The notes: a model not told the origin generated them from the sequence alone. DNA of 64,000 bases from Flavobacterium gilvum (GCF_001761465.1 NZ_CP017479.1:558001-622000); one strand, 5' to 3'. Counted from the first letter of the stretch, positions 50,876 through 60,401 are shown. Translations and numbers: made by a program.

Positions 50876-51816
50876 TGCAACGCTTTGCTTTTGAAATTCA
50901 ACACATAATAACTTCCCCAAATGACAGGTAAAACAACATTCAGGAACCACATTAGAGTACTAATGAAGACAACTATCCATTCATTAACGCCCAATATTCC
51001 TAAGAAATACACGGCTACACCGCCTTTTACGGCAAAATCCAAAAACTGAAAAGTAGGCAAAGCCGAAGCCAGAAAGTAAACGCTCGTAATAGCCGACATC
51101 AAAATGAAATAAGGTAAATCGACATCGAAGGCCAAAAACAAAAAATAGTATTGATGCGAAAAAACTAAATAACGCAAAATTGCCAAAAGCAAATTTTTTT
51201 GATGAATCGATTTCGGGATTTCGTTGATTTTATGTATCAGTTTTTCGATTGAATAGCCTTTGATATTTATTTTTTTAGAAAAAAACAAAATAGTAAAAAG
51301 CAAACAGCAAGCGACAAAAAGTATGAATACCGTTTGGGTTGTGATTACATTGTATTGTGCATTGAAATATAACAATCCAAAAACACCAAAAATGATTGTG
51401 AGTACCATTTGGATTCCGTTGCAAATCAGGTTTAAAAACACAACTTTTTTGGTTTCTTTTTTGTCAAAATACAATGCTTTTCCTGCATATTCACCCACGC
51501 CGTTTGGGGTGAATAAACCTGCAGTAAGACCGGCCAGAACCTGTTTGGTGGCTTCGCCCAAAGAAATGGGACGAAGGCAGGAAACTAGATATTTCCATTT
51601 CATAATTTCAAATAACCGATTCAATACACTCAAAAGCAGAATAAAACTGATTCCTAAAACTGATTTGTTTTTATGAAACTGAATCAGGAATTTTTGCCAG
51701 TCCAGTTTGTCGTTGTTGGCCAATTGGTTGTAAATAAAATAAAAGGCACCGCCAACAATCAAAAGTTTGACCAGAAGTACTAGGAATTGCTTAGTTTTGT
51801 GAGGTATTGAAATCAT
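50872..51816 (-). CDS. LPG synthase TM-like (flippase-like) membrane protein
   Basis: This 314-aa protein has about eight hydrophobic segments and the FLTPNGVGEYAGKALYFDKK-like signature (residues ~95-115) of the lysylphosphatidylglycerol synthase transmembrane/UPF0104 family, implicated in lipid flipping or acceptor transport. It is translationally coupled to the GT2 gene by a four-base overlap, which is a frequent pairing in glycolipid assembly. Confidence 0.88.
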   Translation of the reverse strand: MISIPHKTKQFLVLLVKLLIVGGAFYFIYNQLANNDKLDWQKFLIQFHKNKSVLGISFILLLSVLNRLFEIMKWKYLVSCLRPISLGEATKQVLAGLTAGLFTPNGVGEYAGKALYFDKKETKKVVFLNLICNGIQMVLTIIFGVFGLLYFNAQYNVITTQTVFILFVACCLLFTILFFSKKINIKGYSIEKLIHKINEIPKSIHQKNLLLAILRYLVFSHQYYFLFLAFDVDLPYFILMSAITSVYFLASALPTFQFLDFAVKGGVAVYFLGILGVNEWIVVFISTLMWFLNVVLPVIWGSYYVLNFKSKALQ

Positions 51817-51998
51817 GCCGCAAAGTAAAGGAAAATCGTTGTGAAAATACTATTTCGCACAGACTCACAAAGAAATTGCTAAGGAGCGCAAAAATTTTTA
51901 TTTTGTTAGAGAAGCTAAACTTCGTGAATCTCGATGTCAACTTCGAGTATCTTTGTGTTATAACTTATTTATTTAAACAAAACTAACTATATATAGAG

Positions 51999-52418
51999 AT
52001 GAGCAATAACAAAACTTGGCACGAAAAGCACATAGAAACATTGGGCTTTGGCAGCCGTTTGGCCGATTCGGTGGCCAATGGGATGGGATCTTGGCGGTTC
52101 ATTATTATTCAAACTGCTTTTGTAATAGCCTGGATGGGATTGAATCTTATAGGTTATGCGTATCATTGGGACGTGTATCCCTTCATATTACTGAATCTTG
52201 TTTTTTCAACACAAGCTGCTTATGCCGCACCTATTATCATGATGTCGCAAAACAGACAAAGCGAAAGAGATCGGGTTCAGGCGCAATCCGATTACCAAAC
52301 CAATGTTGACGCAAAGCTGGAAATCGAAGCTTTGGCAATTCGATTGGATAAAATTGAAGTCGAAAAATTGGATAAAATAATTAGGATGCTCGAGGAAATA
52401 GAAAGCAACTCAAAATAA
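51999..52418 (+). CDS. DUF1003 membrane protein
   Basis: This 139-aa protein has the DUF1003 core LADSVANGMGSWRFIIIQT with two transmembrane helices (ending YPFILLNLVFSTQAAYAAP) and a highly charged C-terminal coiled coil (KLEIEALAIRLDKIEVEKL). DUF1003 proteins are widespread in bacteria and of unknown function. The short gap to ruvC suggests co-transcription. Confidence 0.93.
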   Translation: MSNNKTWHEKHIETLGFGSRLADSVANGMGSWRFIIIQTAFVIAWMGLNLIGYAYHWDVYPFILLNLVFSTQAAYAAPIIMMSQNRQSERDRVQAQSDYQTNVDAKLEIEALAIRLDKIEVEKLDKIIRMLEEIESNSK

Positions 52419-52437
52419 CTCCACTTAAAAATAAACC

Positions 52438-52992
52438 TTGACAAAAGAACGCATCATATTAGGAATAGATCCCGGAACCACAATTATGGGTTTTGGACTG
52501 ATAAAAGTTGTCAATAAAAAAATGGAATTTTTGCAGCTCAACGAACTGCAATTGTCCAAATACGACAATCATTACCAGAAACTGAGAATCATTTTTGAAC
52601 GCACCATCGAATTAATCGAAACGCACAATCCCGACGAAATCGCGATTGAAGCCCCTTTCTTTGGGAAGAATGTACAATCGATGCTCAAGCTCGGAAGAGC
52701 GCAAGGCGTGGCCATGGCAGCGGGACTTTCGAGAGATATTCCCATTACCGAATACGAACCCAAAAAGATAAAAATGGCCATAACCGGAAACGGAAATGCT
52801 AGTAAAGAACAAGTTGCCAAAATGCTTCAGCAATTATTAGGATTGAAAGAATTGCCAAAGAATCTTGATTCTACTGATGGTTTGGCGGCGGCCGTTTGCC
52901 ATTTTTTCAATTCGGGTAAAGTTGTTGCCGGTAAGAGTTATTCTGGTTGGGATGCTTTTGTAAAACAAAATGAGGAACGAGTTAAGAAATAA
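52438..52992 (+). CDS. ruvC: Crossover junction endonuclease RuvC
   Basis: This 184-aa nuclease starts at TTG 52438 (TKERIILGIDPGT). It has the RuvC acidic residues in LGIDPGTTIMGFG, AIEAPFF and the C-terminal DSTDGLAAAVCH, which place two Mg ions at Holliday junctions. It is a little longer than the E. coli protein. ruvA and ruvB are not adjacent, as usual in this phylum. Confidence 0.95.
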   Translation: MTKERIILGIDPGTTIMGFGLIKVVNKKMEFLQLNELQLSKYDNHYQKLRIIFERTIELIETHNPDEIAIEAPFFGKNVQSMLKLGRAQGVAMAAGLSRDIPITEYEPKKIKMAITGNGNASKEQVAKMLQQLLGLKELPKNLDSTDGLAAAVCHFFNSGKVVAGKSYSGWDAFVKQNEERVKK

Positions 52993-53001
52993 GCCTAAAT
53001 T

Positions 53002-53081
53002 AATTTGTCAATTAGAGAATTAGAAAATGAGATAATTTCATAGACAACGAAGGAATTATCTAATTATCTAATTGACAAATT
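53002..53081. repeat. Intergenic inverted repeat AATTTGTCAATTAG
   Basis: 53002-53015 is the exact reverse complement of 53068-53081. It fills the gap between ruvC and hemW and may act as a terminator for ruvC or as a repeat. Confidence 0.6.
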
Positions 53082-53096
53082 CTCTAATTAATTAAA

Positions 53097-54233
53097 ATGA
53101 GCGGAATCTACATCCACATCCCCTTTTGCAAGCAGGCTTGTCATTACTGCGATTTTCATTTTTCTACTTCGATGAAGAAGAAAGAGGAAATGGTTTTGGC
53201 TATCGCCAAAGAATTGAAAATGCGAAAACCCGAATTTCAGAATGAACTTGTAGAAACCATTTATTTCGGCGGAGGAACGCCTAGTAGATTGCAGATTGCA
53301 GATTTGAGATTGCAGATGGATACGATTTATGAAAATTATGCAGTTTCTGAAAATCCGGAAATAACACTCGAAGCTAATCCGGATGATTTGTCGGAAGAAT
53401 ATTTAATTGAACTTTCAAAAATTGGAATCAACCGCTTGAGCATCGGAATTCAGTCTTTTTTTGAAGATGATTTGGCGATGATGAATCGGGCTCACAATTC
53501 GGCGGAAGCCAAAAAATGTCTGGAAGAAGCAACAAAATATTTCGACAATATTTCGCTCGATTTGATTTACGGAATTCCGGGAATGAGCAATGAAAAATGG
53601 AGGCAAAATATAGAAACCGCTTTATCTTTTGGAATACCACATATTTCTAGTTATGCATTGACGGTCGAACCCAAAACAGCTTTGAACAAACTCATTCAAA
53701 CAGGAAAAATAGCCAAACCAAGCGATGAATCGGCTCAGGAACATTTCGCAATTTTGGTAGAAACATTGGAGGCTAATAATTTTATCCATTATGAGTTGTC
53801 TAATTTTGGGAAAGAAAATTATTTTTCAAGAAACAATTCTGCCTATTGGTTGGGAAAAAAATATTTAGGAATCGGTCCTTCTGCGCATAGTTATGATGGC
53901 GTTTCCCGAAGTTGGAATGTTTCGAATAATTCTCTTTATTTAAAATCCATTCAGGAAGACAAACTACCAAATGAAACAGAAGTTTTGTCCGTTGCCGATC
54001 ATTACAATGAATATATTATGACGGGGCTGCGAACGATTTGGGGCGTTTCGTTGCATCGAATTGAAACCGAATTCGGAAGTAAATATTTGGATTACTTACA
54101 AAAACAAGCGCAAAAATTCATAAGCGATGATTTTCTTTTTGTAGAAAACGACATTTTGAAACCAACTTCAAAAGGAAAATTTTTGACTGATGGAATTGCT
54201 TCAGATTTATTTTATTTAAATTTGGAAGTCTAA
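53097..54233 (+). CDS. hemW: Radical SAM heme chaperone HemW
   Basis: This 378-aa radical SAM protein has IYIHIPFCKQACHYCDFHF with the CxxxCxxC (plus following Cys spacing) and the C-terminal HemW domain (ALTVEPKTAL, NNSAYWLGKKYLGIGPSAHS). HemW inserts heme into respiratory proteins and was once called coproporphyrinogen III oxidase. Residues 64-74 (RLQIADLRLQM) come from a TGCAGATTGCAGATT repeat replacing the normal segment after GGGTPS. The same words occur in the glycosyltransferase at 50600. Confidence 0.94.
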   Translation: MSGIYIHIPFCKQACHYCDFHFSTSMKKKEEMVLAIAKELKMRKPEFQNELVETIYFGGGTPSRLQIADLRLQMDTIYENYAVSENPEITLEANPDDLSEEYLIELSKIGINRLSIGIQSFFEDDLAMMNRAHNSAEAKKCLEEATKYFDNISLDLIYGIPGMSNEKWRQNIETALSFGIPHISSYALTVEPKTALNKLIQTGKIAKPSDESAQEHFAILVETLEANNFIHYELSNFGKENYFSRNNSAYWLGKKYLGIGPSAHSYDGVSRSWNVSNNSLYLKSIQEDKLPNETEVLSVADHYNEYIMTGLRTIWGVSLHRIETEFGSKYLDYLQKQAQKFISDDFLFVENDILKPTSKGKFLTDGIASDLFYLNLEV

Positions 54234-54378
54234 CCACAAAGGGCACAAAGATTTACACAAAGTTCTCTAAGCTTTGTGTACTTGGTGTTTTCTTGGTGAA
54301 CTTAGTGTTTAAATTTAAGGAAGCAATAATTCTAATTAACAACCAAACAATAGAAGTTGATTTATCAAAAATCATTTT

Positions 54379-54786
54379 ATGTCAAATACGATACAAGTTT
54401 CTACAGATAAAGAAAAGTTGAATGTTCCTTTTATTCAGCATTTTCTAAAAGACATTTATTGGGCTGCTGGGAGAACCATAGATGAAGTTCAAAAGACAAT
54501 TGACAGTTCGGTTTGTTTTGGGATTTATCTTGACGATGAGCAAATTGGTTTTGCCAGAGTCATTACCGATTATGTAGTTTTTGCCTATATGATGGATGTT
54601 TTTATTGCCGAAGAACACAGAGAGAAAGGTTATTCATCTGTTTTGATTGGCGCAATGATGGAAGAACCTTTATTGAAAGAAGTGAAAATATGGAGATTGG
54701 CCACAAGGGATGCTCATTTTTTGTATGAGAAATTCGGTTTTAAAGAATTGGCATATCCAGAACGAATGATGGAAAAAATAGTATAA
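54379..54786 (+). CDS. GNAT family N-acetyltransferase
   Basis: This 135-aa protein has the GNAT fold with motif A in FIAEEHREKGYSSVLIGAMM, which binds acetyl-CoA, preceded by the strand GFARVITDYVVFAYM. The substrate is unknown. Its stop overlaps the next gene's start by one base (TAATG), so it forms an operon with the MmcQ/YjbR protein. Confidence 0.92.
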   Translation: MSNTIQVSTDKEKLNVPFIQHFLKDIYWAAGRTIDEVQKTIDSSVCFGIYLDDEQIGFARVITDYVVFAYMMDVFIAEEHREKGYSSVLIGAMMEEPLLKEVKIWRLATRDAHFLYEKFGFKELAYPERMMEKIV

Positions 54787-55154
54787 TGAACTTAGAAACG
54801 TATTACGAATATTGCTTTTCCAAAAAAGGAGTTACGGAACATTTTCCCTTTGACGAAGATACTTTAGTCTTCAAAGTGGGCGGAAAAATGTTTGCTTTGT
54901 CTTCCTTATCGCAATGGGAAAAAGGAACTCCATCCTTAAATCTAAAGTGTGACCCGGAACGTGCTCAGGAATTACGCGCTGAATACGATGCGATTCAGCC
55001 CGGCTATCATATGAGTAAAGTGCATTGGAACACCATTGCAGTAAATCAGGATGCGCCCGATGTTTTGCTGAAAGAATTGATAGATCATTCGTATGACTTG
55101 GTTTTTAAAAGTTTATCCAAGAAAATTCAAAATGAAATTATCGACGCGAGATAA
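54786..55154 (+). CDS. MmcQ/YjbR family protein
   Basis: This 122-aa protein has the compact MmcQ/YjbR fold signatures: FPFDEDTLVFKVGGKMFALSS-like strands near residue 20-40, LNLKCDPERAQELRAEYD, and PGYHMSKVHWNTI. The family resembles the CyaY/double-wing DNA-binding fold, and its role is uncertain. It is coupled to the acetyltransferase by a one-base overlap. Confidence 0.92.
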   Translation: MNLETYYEYCFSKKGVTEHFPFDEDTLVFKVGGKMFALSSLSQWEKGTPSLNLKCDPERAQELRAEYDAIQPGYHMSKVHWNTIAVNQDAPDVLLKELIDHSYDLVFKSLSKKIQNEIIDAR

Positions 55155-55263
55155 AATATTTATCGAACAGGCGAAGCAATTAGAAAAATAGGCTTTACTT
55201 TTGTAGGAAATAAAAAAAACTCAGCAACTTAGTCACTTAGTGACTCAGCAACTTTATAAAAAA

Positions 55264-55977
55264 ATGAAAGAACAAATTAAAAAGTTTTTAAACGAAGAAC
55301 AAGATCCAAAAGCGATTGAGAAAGTCACTTCAAAATTGCAGGATATTTTAATGAAAAACGAAGAGGTTGGGTATATTGCGGTGCAAAAAAAGCCTGCATT
55401 GACCGTGCTTCCAGATAGTATTGTTGTTACCAATAAAAGAATTATCATCTGCCAGCCCAAAAACTTAGGATTGTCCATGCATTTTATCGATTATACTTGG
55501 GACGAAATCGAAGGTACTTTTGTTAAAGAAAATATTTTGGGTTCAGAATTTTCTTTTTCGACCAAAACAGAGCTGCAGGTTACAATCGATTATATTCCAA
55601 AAATTCAGGCGCGTAAAATTTTTACTTATGCTAAAGAACAATTGGATATTTTGAAAAATGGAGCTAACTCGATTTCTCCTATTACAGAAGAAGTTGCTCC
55701 AGAATTAATTCAGCAACCCGAATTACAGCAACCCGAATTAGTTGAAGAAATGGAAACCGAAGAAGTAACTAATTTTGCCGAAATAATGCCGGCTGTTTCC
55801 AATTTTGCAGAATCTGTTGTAGAAAACACAAGTGCTTCGACAGAGAAAAAAACAAGCGAATTGACTCAAGACGAACTTTTTGCGAAGCTTCAAAATTATA
55901 AAAAACTACTCGATAACGGATTGATTTTACAAGGTGAGTATGATGCTTTCAAAAAAGAGATTTTGAGTTTAATGTAG
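55264..55977 (+). CDS. bPH-domain protein with C-terminal SHOCT-like helix pair
   Basis: Taken from ATG 55264 (237 aa, MKEQIKKFLNEEQD). Residues ~20-130 form a bacterial PH domain (LTVLPDSIVVTNKRIIICQP, then TWDEIEGTFVKENIL), the middle is a Gln/Pro/Glu-rich linker with a duplicated QQPEL, and the C-terminal ~30 residues (LQNYKKLLDNGLILQGEYDAF) match a SHOCT domain, often found as an oligomerisation tail. The function is unknown. Upstream the sequence repeats CAGCAACTTAGTCACTTAGTG words. Confidence 0.85.
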   Translation: MKEQIKKFLNEEQDPKAIEKVTSKLQDILMKNEEVGYIAVQKKPALTVLPDSIVVTNKRIIICQPKNLGLSMHFIDYTWDEIEGTFVKENILGSEFSFSTKTELQVTIDYIPKIQARKIFTYAKEQLDILKNGANSISPITEEVAPELIQQPELQQPELVEEMETEEVTNFAEIMPAVSNFAESVVENTSASTEKKTSELTQDELFAKLQNYKKLLDNGLILQGEYDAFKKEILSLM

Positions 55978-56361
55978 AATTTTAGTCAAAAGACAAAAAT
56001 TTTAAAGTCTAAAGAATTCTATTTTTGGCATATAAACCTGAATTCGATTATTAAAAAATAGACCGCTCCTATGGAGCTCAATGTTGGTAATAATCCTATT
56101 TTCTACAAACATATCGCTCCTAACGGAGCTTAATAATGATAATTTTATCAAAATAAAGCCACAGAGTGGCGAAATGTTTATAGAAATCAACAATTAGTTT
56201 ACGATTCGGAGCTCCGTAGGTGCGGAACCGTAATTGTTCTAATAATAAAGTTAAATGGTTCTGCTTAAAAAATAATAACCGAACTCAGGTTATAAAGGTT
56301 CAATCATAAAAAAAGGGATTTCAAAAATAATTGAAATCCCTTTTTATTTATTTCCGAATTC
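55978..56361. repeat. 384-bp gap with repeat units CGCTCCTNNGGAGC
   Basis: No gene is present. Hairpins GCTCCTATGGAGC at ~56065, CGCTCCTAACGGAGC at ~56115 and GGAGCTCCGTAGG at 56208 are members of one dispersed unit; TTCTACAAACATATCGC at 56101 is inverted at ~56170 (GGCGAAATGTTTATAGAAA). A terminator (56311-56323 with 56332-56344) closes the gap. Confidence 0.7.
56311..56345. terminator. Strong terminator near GlsB-type gene
   Basis: AAAAGGGATTTCA pairs with TGAAATCCCTTTT over 13 bp. On the minus strand it ends the leftward gene at 56362. Confidence 0.85.
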
Positions 56362-56601
56362 TTATTTTTTGAATAAACTAATAATGAAGAGCAAAATCCA
56401 GGCACCACCAGCAGCAATTACTATTTGCCATAGCAAACCGCCACCGCCAATTCCTAATTTACTGGCAAGCCAGCCTCCAAAGATTCCACCTATTATTCCG
56501 GCAACGATATTACCGATTAAACCAAAGCCACTACCTTTCCATAGCTGCCCGGCAAGCCATCCTGAAATGGCACCAATTAAAAGAAAATAGAAAAATTCCA
56601 T
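56362..56601 (-). CDS. GlsB/YeaQ/YmgE family stress membrane protein
   Basis: This 79-aa protein has three hydrophobic segments: the Gly-rich FYFLLIGAISGWLAGQLWKG, a middle GNIVAGIIGGIFGGWLASKLG and a C-terminal IVIAAGGAWILLFIISLFKK. This is the transglycosylase-associated/GlsB family, linked to general stress and envelope integrity. The G-rich helix-helix contacts are visible. It is transcribed alone. Confidence 0.93.
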   Translation of the reverse strand: MEFFYFLLIGAISGWLAGQLWKGSGFGLIGNIVAGIIGGIFGGWLASKLGIGGGGLLWQIVIAAGGAWILLFIISLFKK

Positions 56602-56765
56602 AGGTTTGTTTTTTTAATAAGTTAATTTAATAAAATTAACAAAAAAATCAATATAAAATACATATAATCAGGTTTTTATGATGTGCCATTTTAGCTGTGT
56701 TTTTTAATAAATCCTATTTTTGTTTATCAAATGGTTGTTGGGAACAGTGTAAAGAAAGATTTAAT

Positions 56766-57866
56766 TTATAAAGTTTTCATTTGCTTTTCGACAAAATTAT
56801 TGGACTGCTGTTCTAATAATTCGATTGTATTTTTTCGTTGTAAATCATATAATTTTTTGTCCTCTGCAATATCTGCATAAACTTTATCGTGCATGGTAGC
56901 ACTGGTTTTAATCAATAATTCTCTTTGGTATTTGTCCTGTTCAATAGTAGCTTTGAGAGCGGTTTCTAGGTCTTCCAGTTTATAATCGTATTCGCCTCGT
57001 GGAGAAAGCAATTTAGCAATAATAGGAGAAGTTTCAATCGCCAAGAATAGTAACATTATAAAAACCGAAGGAAGCCATGGCAGTTTATTCAATGCGTTGA
57101 TGCGCGCCATCAAACCATCAAAACTGTCGATGATTGGCTGAGTTTCGGTTACTTTTTTGTCCAAATCGGTTTGCAATGTTTTATTACCTTTTTCAAGGAC
57201 TGCGATTTTTTCTAAATTGTTTTTCCGAATAGTGTCCAATTCATTTTTGGCCAAATCATGTTTGGCAATTTTTTCTTTAAAAACAGGGCCTTTACCCATT
57301 AATTTCGTTCCTGCCGTTCCTTCAGCCTCTTGAATATAGGTTTGATAAAGCGTGTTTACTTCTTTTTCCTTATTGGCAATTTCGGATATCAGATTCTTGA
57401 TTTCGTTTTTGTTTTTTTCCAAATCCGATTTGAAATAACTGGCGACTTCCTTTTTGTTATTCAGCGCCATTGCATTTTTTTCTTTCAGTAAAACAGTGTT
57501 GATTTCTTTTTCAAAAATTTTGATTTCCAATGGTTTTGAAATCACGATAGCAATTATGAATGCCAAAATGATTCGGGGAGTTGCCTGAAGAAACTCATTA
57601 GAAAAACTGTCTCTTTTTCGGATAGTAGAAACAATAAAACGATCCAGATTGAAAATAAGCAAACTCCACACGAAACCAAAAAGTAATGCGGGAATAATGT
57701 TGTCAAAAACAGTAAAAAGAGCATAGGCGCTGGCAATAAAAGCCATAACTGCGGTAAAAAAAACGGTAGCACCGATACCCACAAATTTGGTTTGTTCGCC
57801 ATCGGAACAACCGTCAAGAAGCTTTTTGTCAGCCCCCGAACAGAGAATAAAGAATTGTTTTAGCAT
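56766..57866 (-). CDS. DUF4407 membrane protein
   Basis: Taken from ATG 57866 (366 aa, MLKQFFILCSGADKKLL); the upstream Met at 57908 is less likely. Three N-terminal helices (VGIGATVFFTAVMAFIASAYA, then IIPALLFGFVWSLLIFNLDRF and IILAFIIAIVISKPLEI) are followed by a ~150-residue coiled coil, another helix (WLPSVFIMLLFLAIETSPII) and a C-terminal tail. DUF4407 proteins are found mostly in Bacteroidota and have no known function. Confidence 0.88.
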   Translation of the reverse strand: MLKQFFILCSGADKKLLDGCSDGEQTKFVGIGATVFFTAVMAFIASAYALFTVFDNIIPALLFGFVWSLLIFNLDRFIVSTIRKRDSFSNEFLQATPRIILAFIIAIVISKPLEIKIFEKEINTVLLKEKNAMALNNKKEVASYFKSDLEKNKNEIKNLISEIANKEKEVNTLYQTYIQEAEGTAGTKLMGKGPVFKEKIAKHDLAKNELDTIRKNNLEKIAVLEKGNKTLQTDLDKKVTETQPIIDSFDGLMARINALNKLPWLPSVFIMLLFLAIETSPIIAKLLSPRGEYDYKLEDLETALKATIEQDKYQRELLIKTSATMHDKVYADIAEDKKLYDLQRKNTIELLEQQSNNFVEKQMKTL

Positions 57867-57968
57867 GATTGATTTGATTTTTGATTGATTCTGCAAATTT
57901 AACCCCAAAAAAAATAATAATATCTTAAAATCTTGATTTGTTTTTGGTTAGAGTTTCAAATAATAAAA

Positions 57969-57997
57969 AAAGAGCTGCCCGTGAGGAACAGCTCTTT
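57969..57997 (-). terminator. Terminator after pckA
   Basis: On the minus strand AAAGAGCTG pairs with CAGCTCTTT around an 11-base loop, followed by T residues. Confidence 0.8.
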
Positions 57998-58018
57998 GAG
58001 TATTGAATTAATAATTAA

Positions 58019-59620
58019 TCAGGCAATGGGAGCACCGGTCAAAATTTCGGCATTAGCAAATGCTGAAAATTCAGAAAAATTGTCTCTGAATTTTTGTGCC
58101 AGTTCAACAGCTTTTTTGTCATACAAAGTTTTGTCATCCCAAGTGTTTCTTGGATTTAAAATTTCATTTGGAACTTCTGGACACGATTGCGGAATAGCGA
58201 TTCCAAATACCTCATGATTGATGAATTTTACATCATCCAATTGCCCATTTAGTGCCGCCGTAATCATGGCTCGTGTGTATTTTAATTTCATTCTGTTTCC
58301 TGTTCCGTAAGGCCCACCGGTCCATCCGGTGTTGATTAACCAAACTTTTACGTTGGCATCTTTCATTTTTTTGCTCAACATTTCAGCATATTTTGTTGGA
58401 TGCAAAGGCATGAAAGGAGCTCCAAAACAAGCAGAAAAATTGGGTTGAGGCTCAGTAACACCAGCCTCAGTTCCAGCCACTTTTGCTGTATATCCTGAGA
58501 TAAAATGATAGGCCGCCTGACCCGGAGTCAATTTTGAGATCGGAGGTAAAATCCCAAATGAATCTGCTGTTAAGAAGAAAATATTTTTTGGGTTTTTGCC
58601 AATGGAACCTGGCTGAATATTATTGATGTGCTCAATAGGATAACTTACTCTTGTGTTCGGCGTGATGGAAATATCTTCAAAATCAACTTCATTGGTTCCG
58701 GTTTTGAAAACTACATTTTCCAGAATTGCTCCTTTTTTGATAGCCTTAAAAATGTCCGGTTCATTCTCCTCGGTGAGGTTGACTACTTTGGCATAACAGC
58801 CACCTTCAAAGTTAAAAACGGTATTCTCATTGGTCCAACCATGTTCGTCATCACCGATTAATTTTCGGTTTGGGTCTGCAGACAAAGTAGTTTTTCCTGT
58901 TCCGGATAAACCAAAGAATATGGCAGTATCCCCATCTTGACCGACATTGGCACTACAGTGCATAGGAAGCGTGTTTTTGAAAACTGGTAGAATAAAGTTC
59001 AACGCCGAAAAGATTCCTTTTTTCATTTCGCCGGTATATCCTGTACCACCGATCAGAGCTATTTTTCTGGTAAAATCCAAAATGGAGAAATTCCCCTGAC
59101 GCGTTCCATCTGTTGATGGATCTGCGGCAAATTCTGGAACGCAGATTACAGTCCACTCTGGAGTGAAATTTTCCAAGTCTTCATTTGTCGGTTTCAAAAA
59201 CATATTGTAGCAAAATAAATTAGCCCAAGCGGTTTCGGTAACAACACGAATATTTAATCTGTAATTAGAATCGGCACAAACGTAAGAATCCCTGACAAAA
59301 ATTTCTTTGTTGGATAAATAAGCAGTAGCTTTTTTATAAAGTGCTTCAAAAGCGGTCGGTTCAAATGGGATATTTATTTTTCCCCACCACACTTTGTCCT
59401 CGGTGATGCTGTCTTTTACAATGAAACGATCTTGGGGAGAACGACCTGTAAAAGCTCCCGTATTTACGGCCAATGCTCCGGTAGAATTTTCAAAACCCTG
59501 TCCGGATTGTATGGTAATTTCATGTAATTCGGCTGGGGGTAGCTGGTAATGAATTTTTGCATTTTCGATTCCCATTTCTTTTAACGAAATCGATTTCGTA
59601 AACAAGGCGTAGTTGTTCAT
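58019..59620 (-). CDS. pckA: Phosphoenolpyruvate carboxykinase (ATP)
   Basis: This 533-aa enzyme has GLSGTGKTTLSADPNRKLIG (phosphate loop) and NENTVFNFEGGCYAK, MHCSANVG, and GYTAKVAGTEAG. The ATP-specific, rather than GTP-specific, type is indicated by these signatures. It makes PEP from oxaloacetate for gluconeogenesis. Length is typical. It has its own terminator and is transcribed alone. Confidence 0.98.
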   Translation of the reverse strand: MNNYALFTKSISLKEMGIENAKIHYQLPPAELHEITIQSGQGFENSTGALAVNTGAFTGRSPQDRFIVKDSITEDKVWWGKINIPFEPTAFEALYKKATAYLSNKEIFVRDSYVCADSNYRLNIRVVTETAWANLFCYNMFLKPTNEDLENFTPEWTVICVPEFAADPSTDGTRQGNFSILDFTRKIALIGGTGYTGEMKKGIFSALNFILPVFKNTLPMHCSANVGQDGDTAIFFGLSGTGKTTLSADPNRKLIGDDEHGWTNENTVFNFEGGCYAKVVNLTEENEPDIFKAIKKGAILENVVFKTGTNEVDFEDISITPNTRVSYPIEHINNIQPGSIGKNPKNIFFLTADSFGILPPISKLTPGQAAYHFISGYTAKVAGTEAGVTEPQPNFSACFGAPFMPLHPTKYAEMLSKKMKDANVKVWLINTGWTGGPYGTGNRMKLKYTRAMITAALNGQLDDVKFINHEVFGIAIPQSCPEVPNEILNPRNTWDDKTLYDKKAVELAQKFRDNFSEFSAFANAEILTGAPIA

Positions 59621-59692
59621 AAAAAAATAGTTATTTAGAGTGGTTTTTATTTCACTGCAAAATTATAATTATTTTTTACAACCACATTAAAT

Positions 59693-60088
59693 TTATTTTT
59701 CTTTTTTTATGGGTTTTATTAAGTCAAAAAACAACAGAAACCATGCTGAAATAAGAAATACTCCGCCGATAGGTGTAATAAATCCGAATGTTTTAAAGTC
59801 AAAAGGCAATAAAGAATTGGTGGCCAAAAGGTAAATTGATCCAGAGAAGAATATCACGCCCAAAAGAGTCAGGTTGTAGATCTTGTTTTTTCTTTTTTCA
59901 GTGATTAAATTGTTTGTTCCAATGAATAATAAAAACAAAGCATGATACATTTGATAGCGTACTCCCGTTTCAAAAGTGGCAAGTTGTTCTATCGTCAGCA
60001 CTTTTTTTAGGGCATGTGCGCCAAAAGCACCTAAAATTATGGCAATCATTCCCAAAAGAGCTGCAGATGAAATTATTTTTTTATTCAT
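59693..60088 (-). CDS. DUF423 family membrane protein
   Basis: Taken from ATG 60088 (131 aa, MNKKIISSAALLGMIAIIL). It has four hydrophobic segments and the DUF423 signature ILGAFGAHALKKVLT-x-EQLATFETGVRYQMYHALFLL. The family is common in bacteria and of unknown function. It is transcribed alone. Confidence 0.93.
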   Translation of the reverse strand: MNKKIISSAALLGMIAIILGAFGAHALKKVLTIEQLATFETGVRYQMYHALFLLFIGTNNLITEKRKNKIYNLTLLGVIFFSGSIYLLATNSLLPFDFKTFGFITPIGGVFLISAWFLLFFDLIKPIKKEK

Positions 60089-60401
60089 TTTTTTGAATTT
60101 TATAATTGAGGTAAAAGTATCTTTAATAATGATAAAATTAAAGTATTTCAATTAGAATTTTAGAGTATTTTTTTGTAAATTAAAGAGTAGAATTTGGCTT
60201 AATTTTGAAGCTAAAATTCATTAATTGTTTGGAGGAGAAAATGTTTTCTCAAAAAAAATTTGTTATAAATGCAACAATAACTTATATTTGTGTTGTATTT
60301 TTATCTAAAGATTTTTTTTAATTCAGGACAAAAACATCCTAATTTATCAAAAAATAGAACATAATTATTTTGTTTGTAAGAGAATTTAAAAATATAAAAA
60401 C
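60089..60401. other. Divergent intergenic region before saccharopine dehydrogenase
   Basis: A 313-bp AT-rich gap. The -33/-7 pair TTTG (60259-60262), 20 bp, TATATTTG (60283-60290) is a plausible promoter for the rightward gene, leaving a leader of about 100 bases. I see nothing else. Confidence 0.5.
60259..60290 (+). promoter_or_regulatory. Promoter, TTTG and TATATTTG
   Basis: TTTG at 60259-60262 and TATATTTG at 60283-60290 are 20 bp apart, close to the Bacteroidota consensus. Confidence 0.65.
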
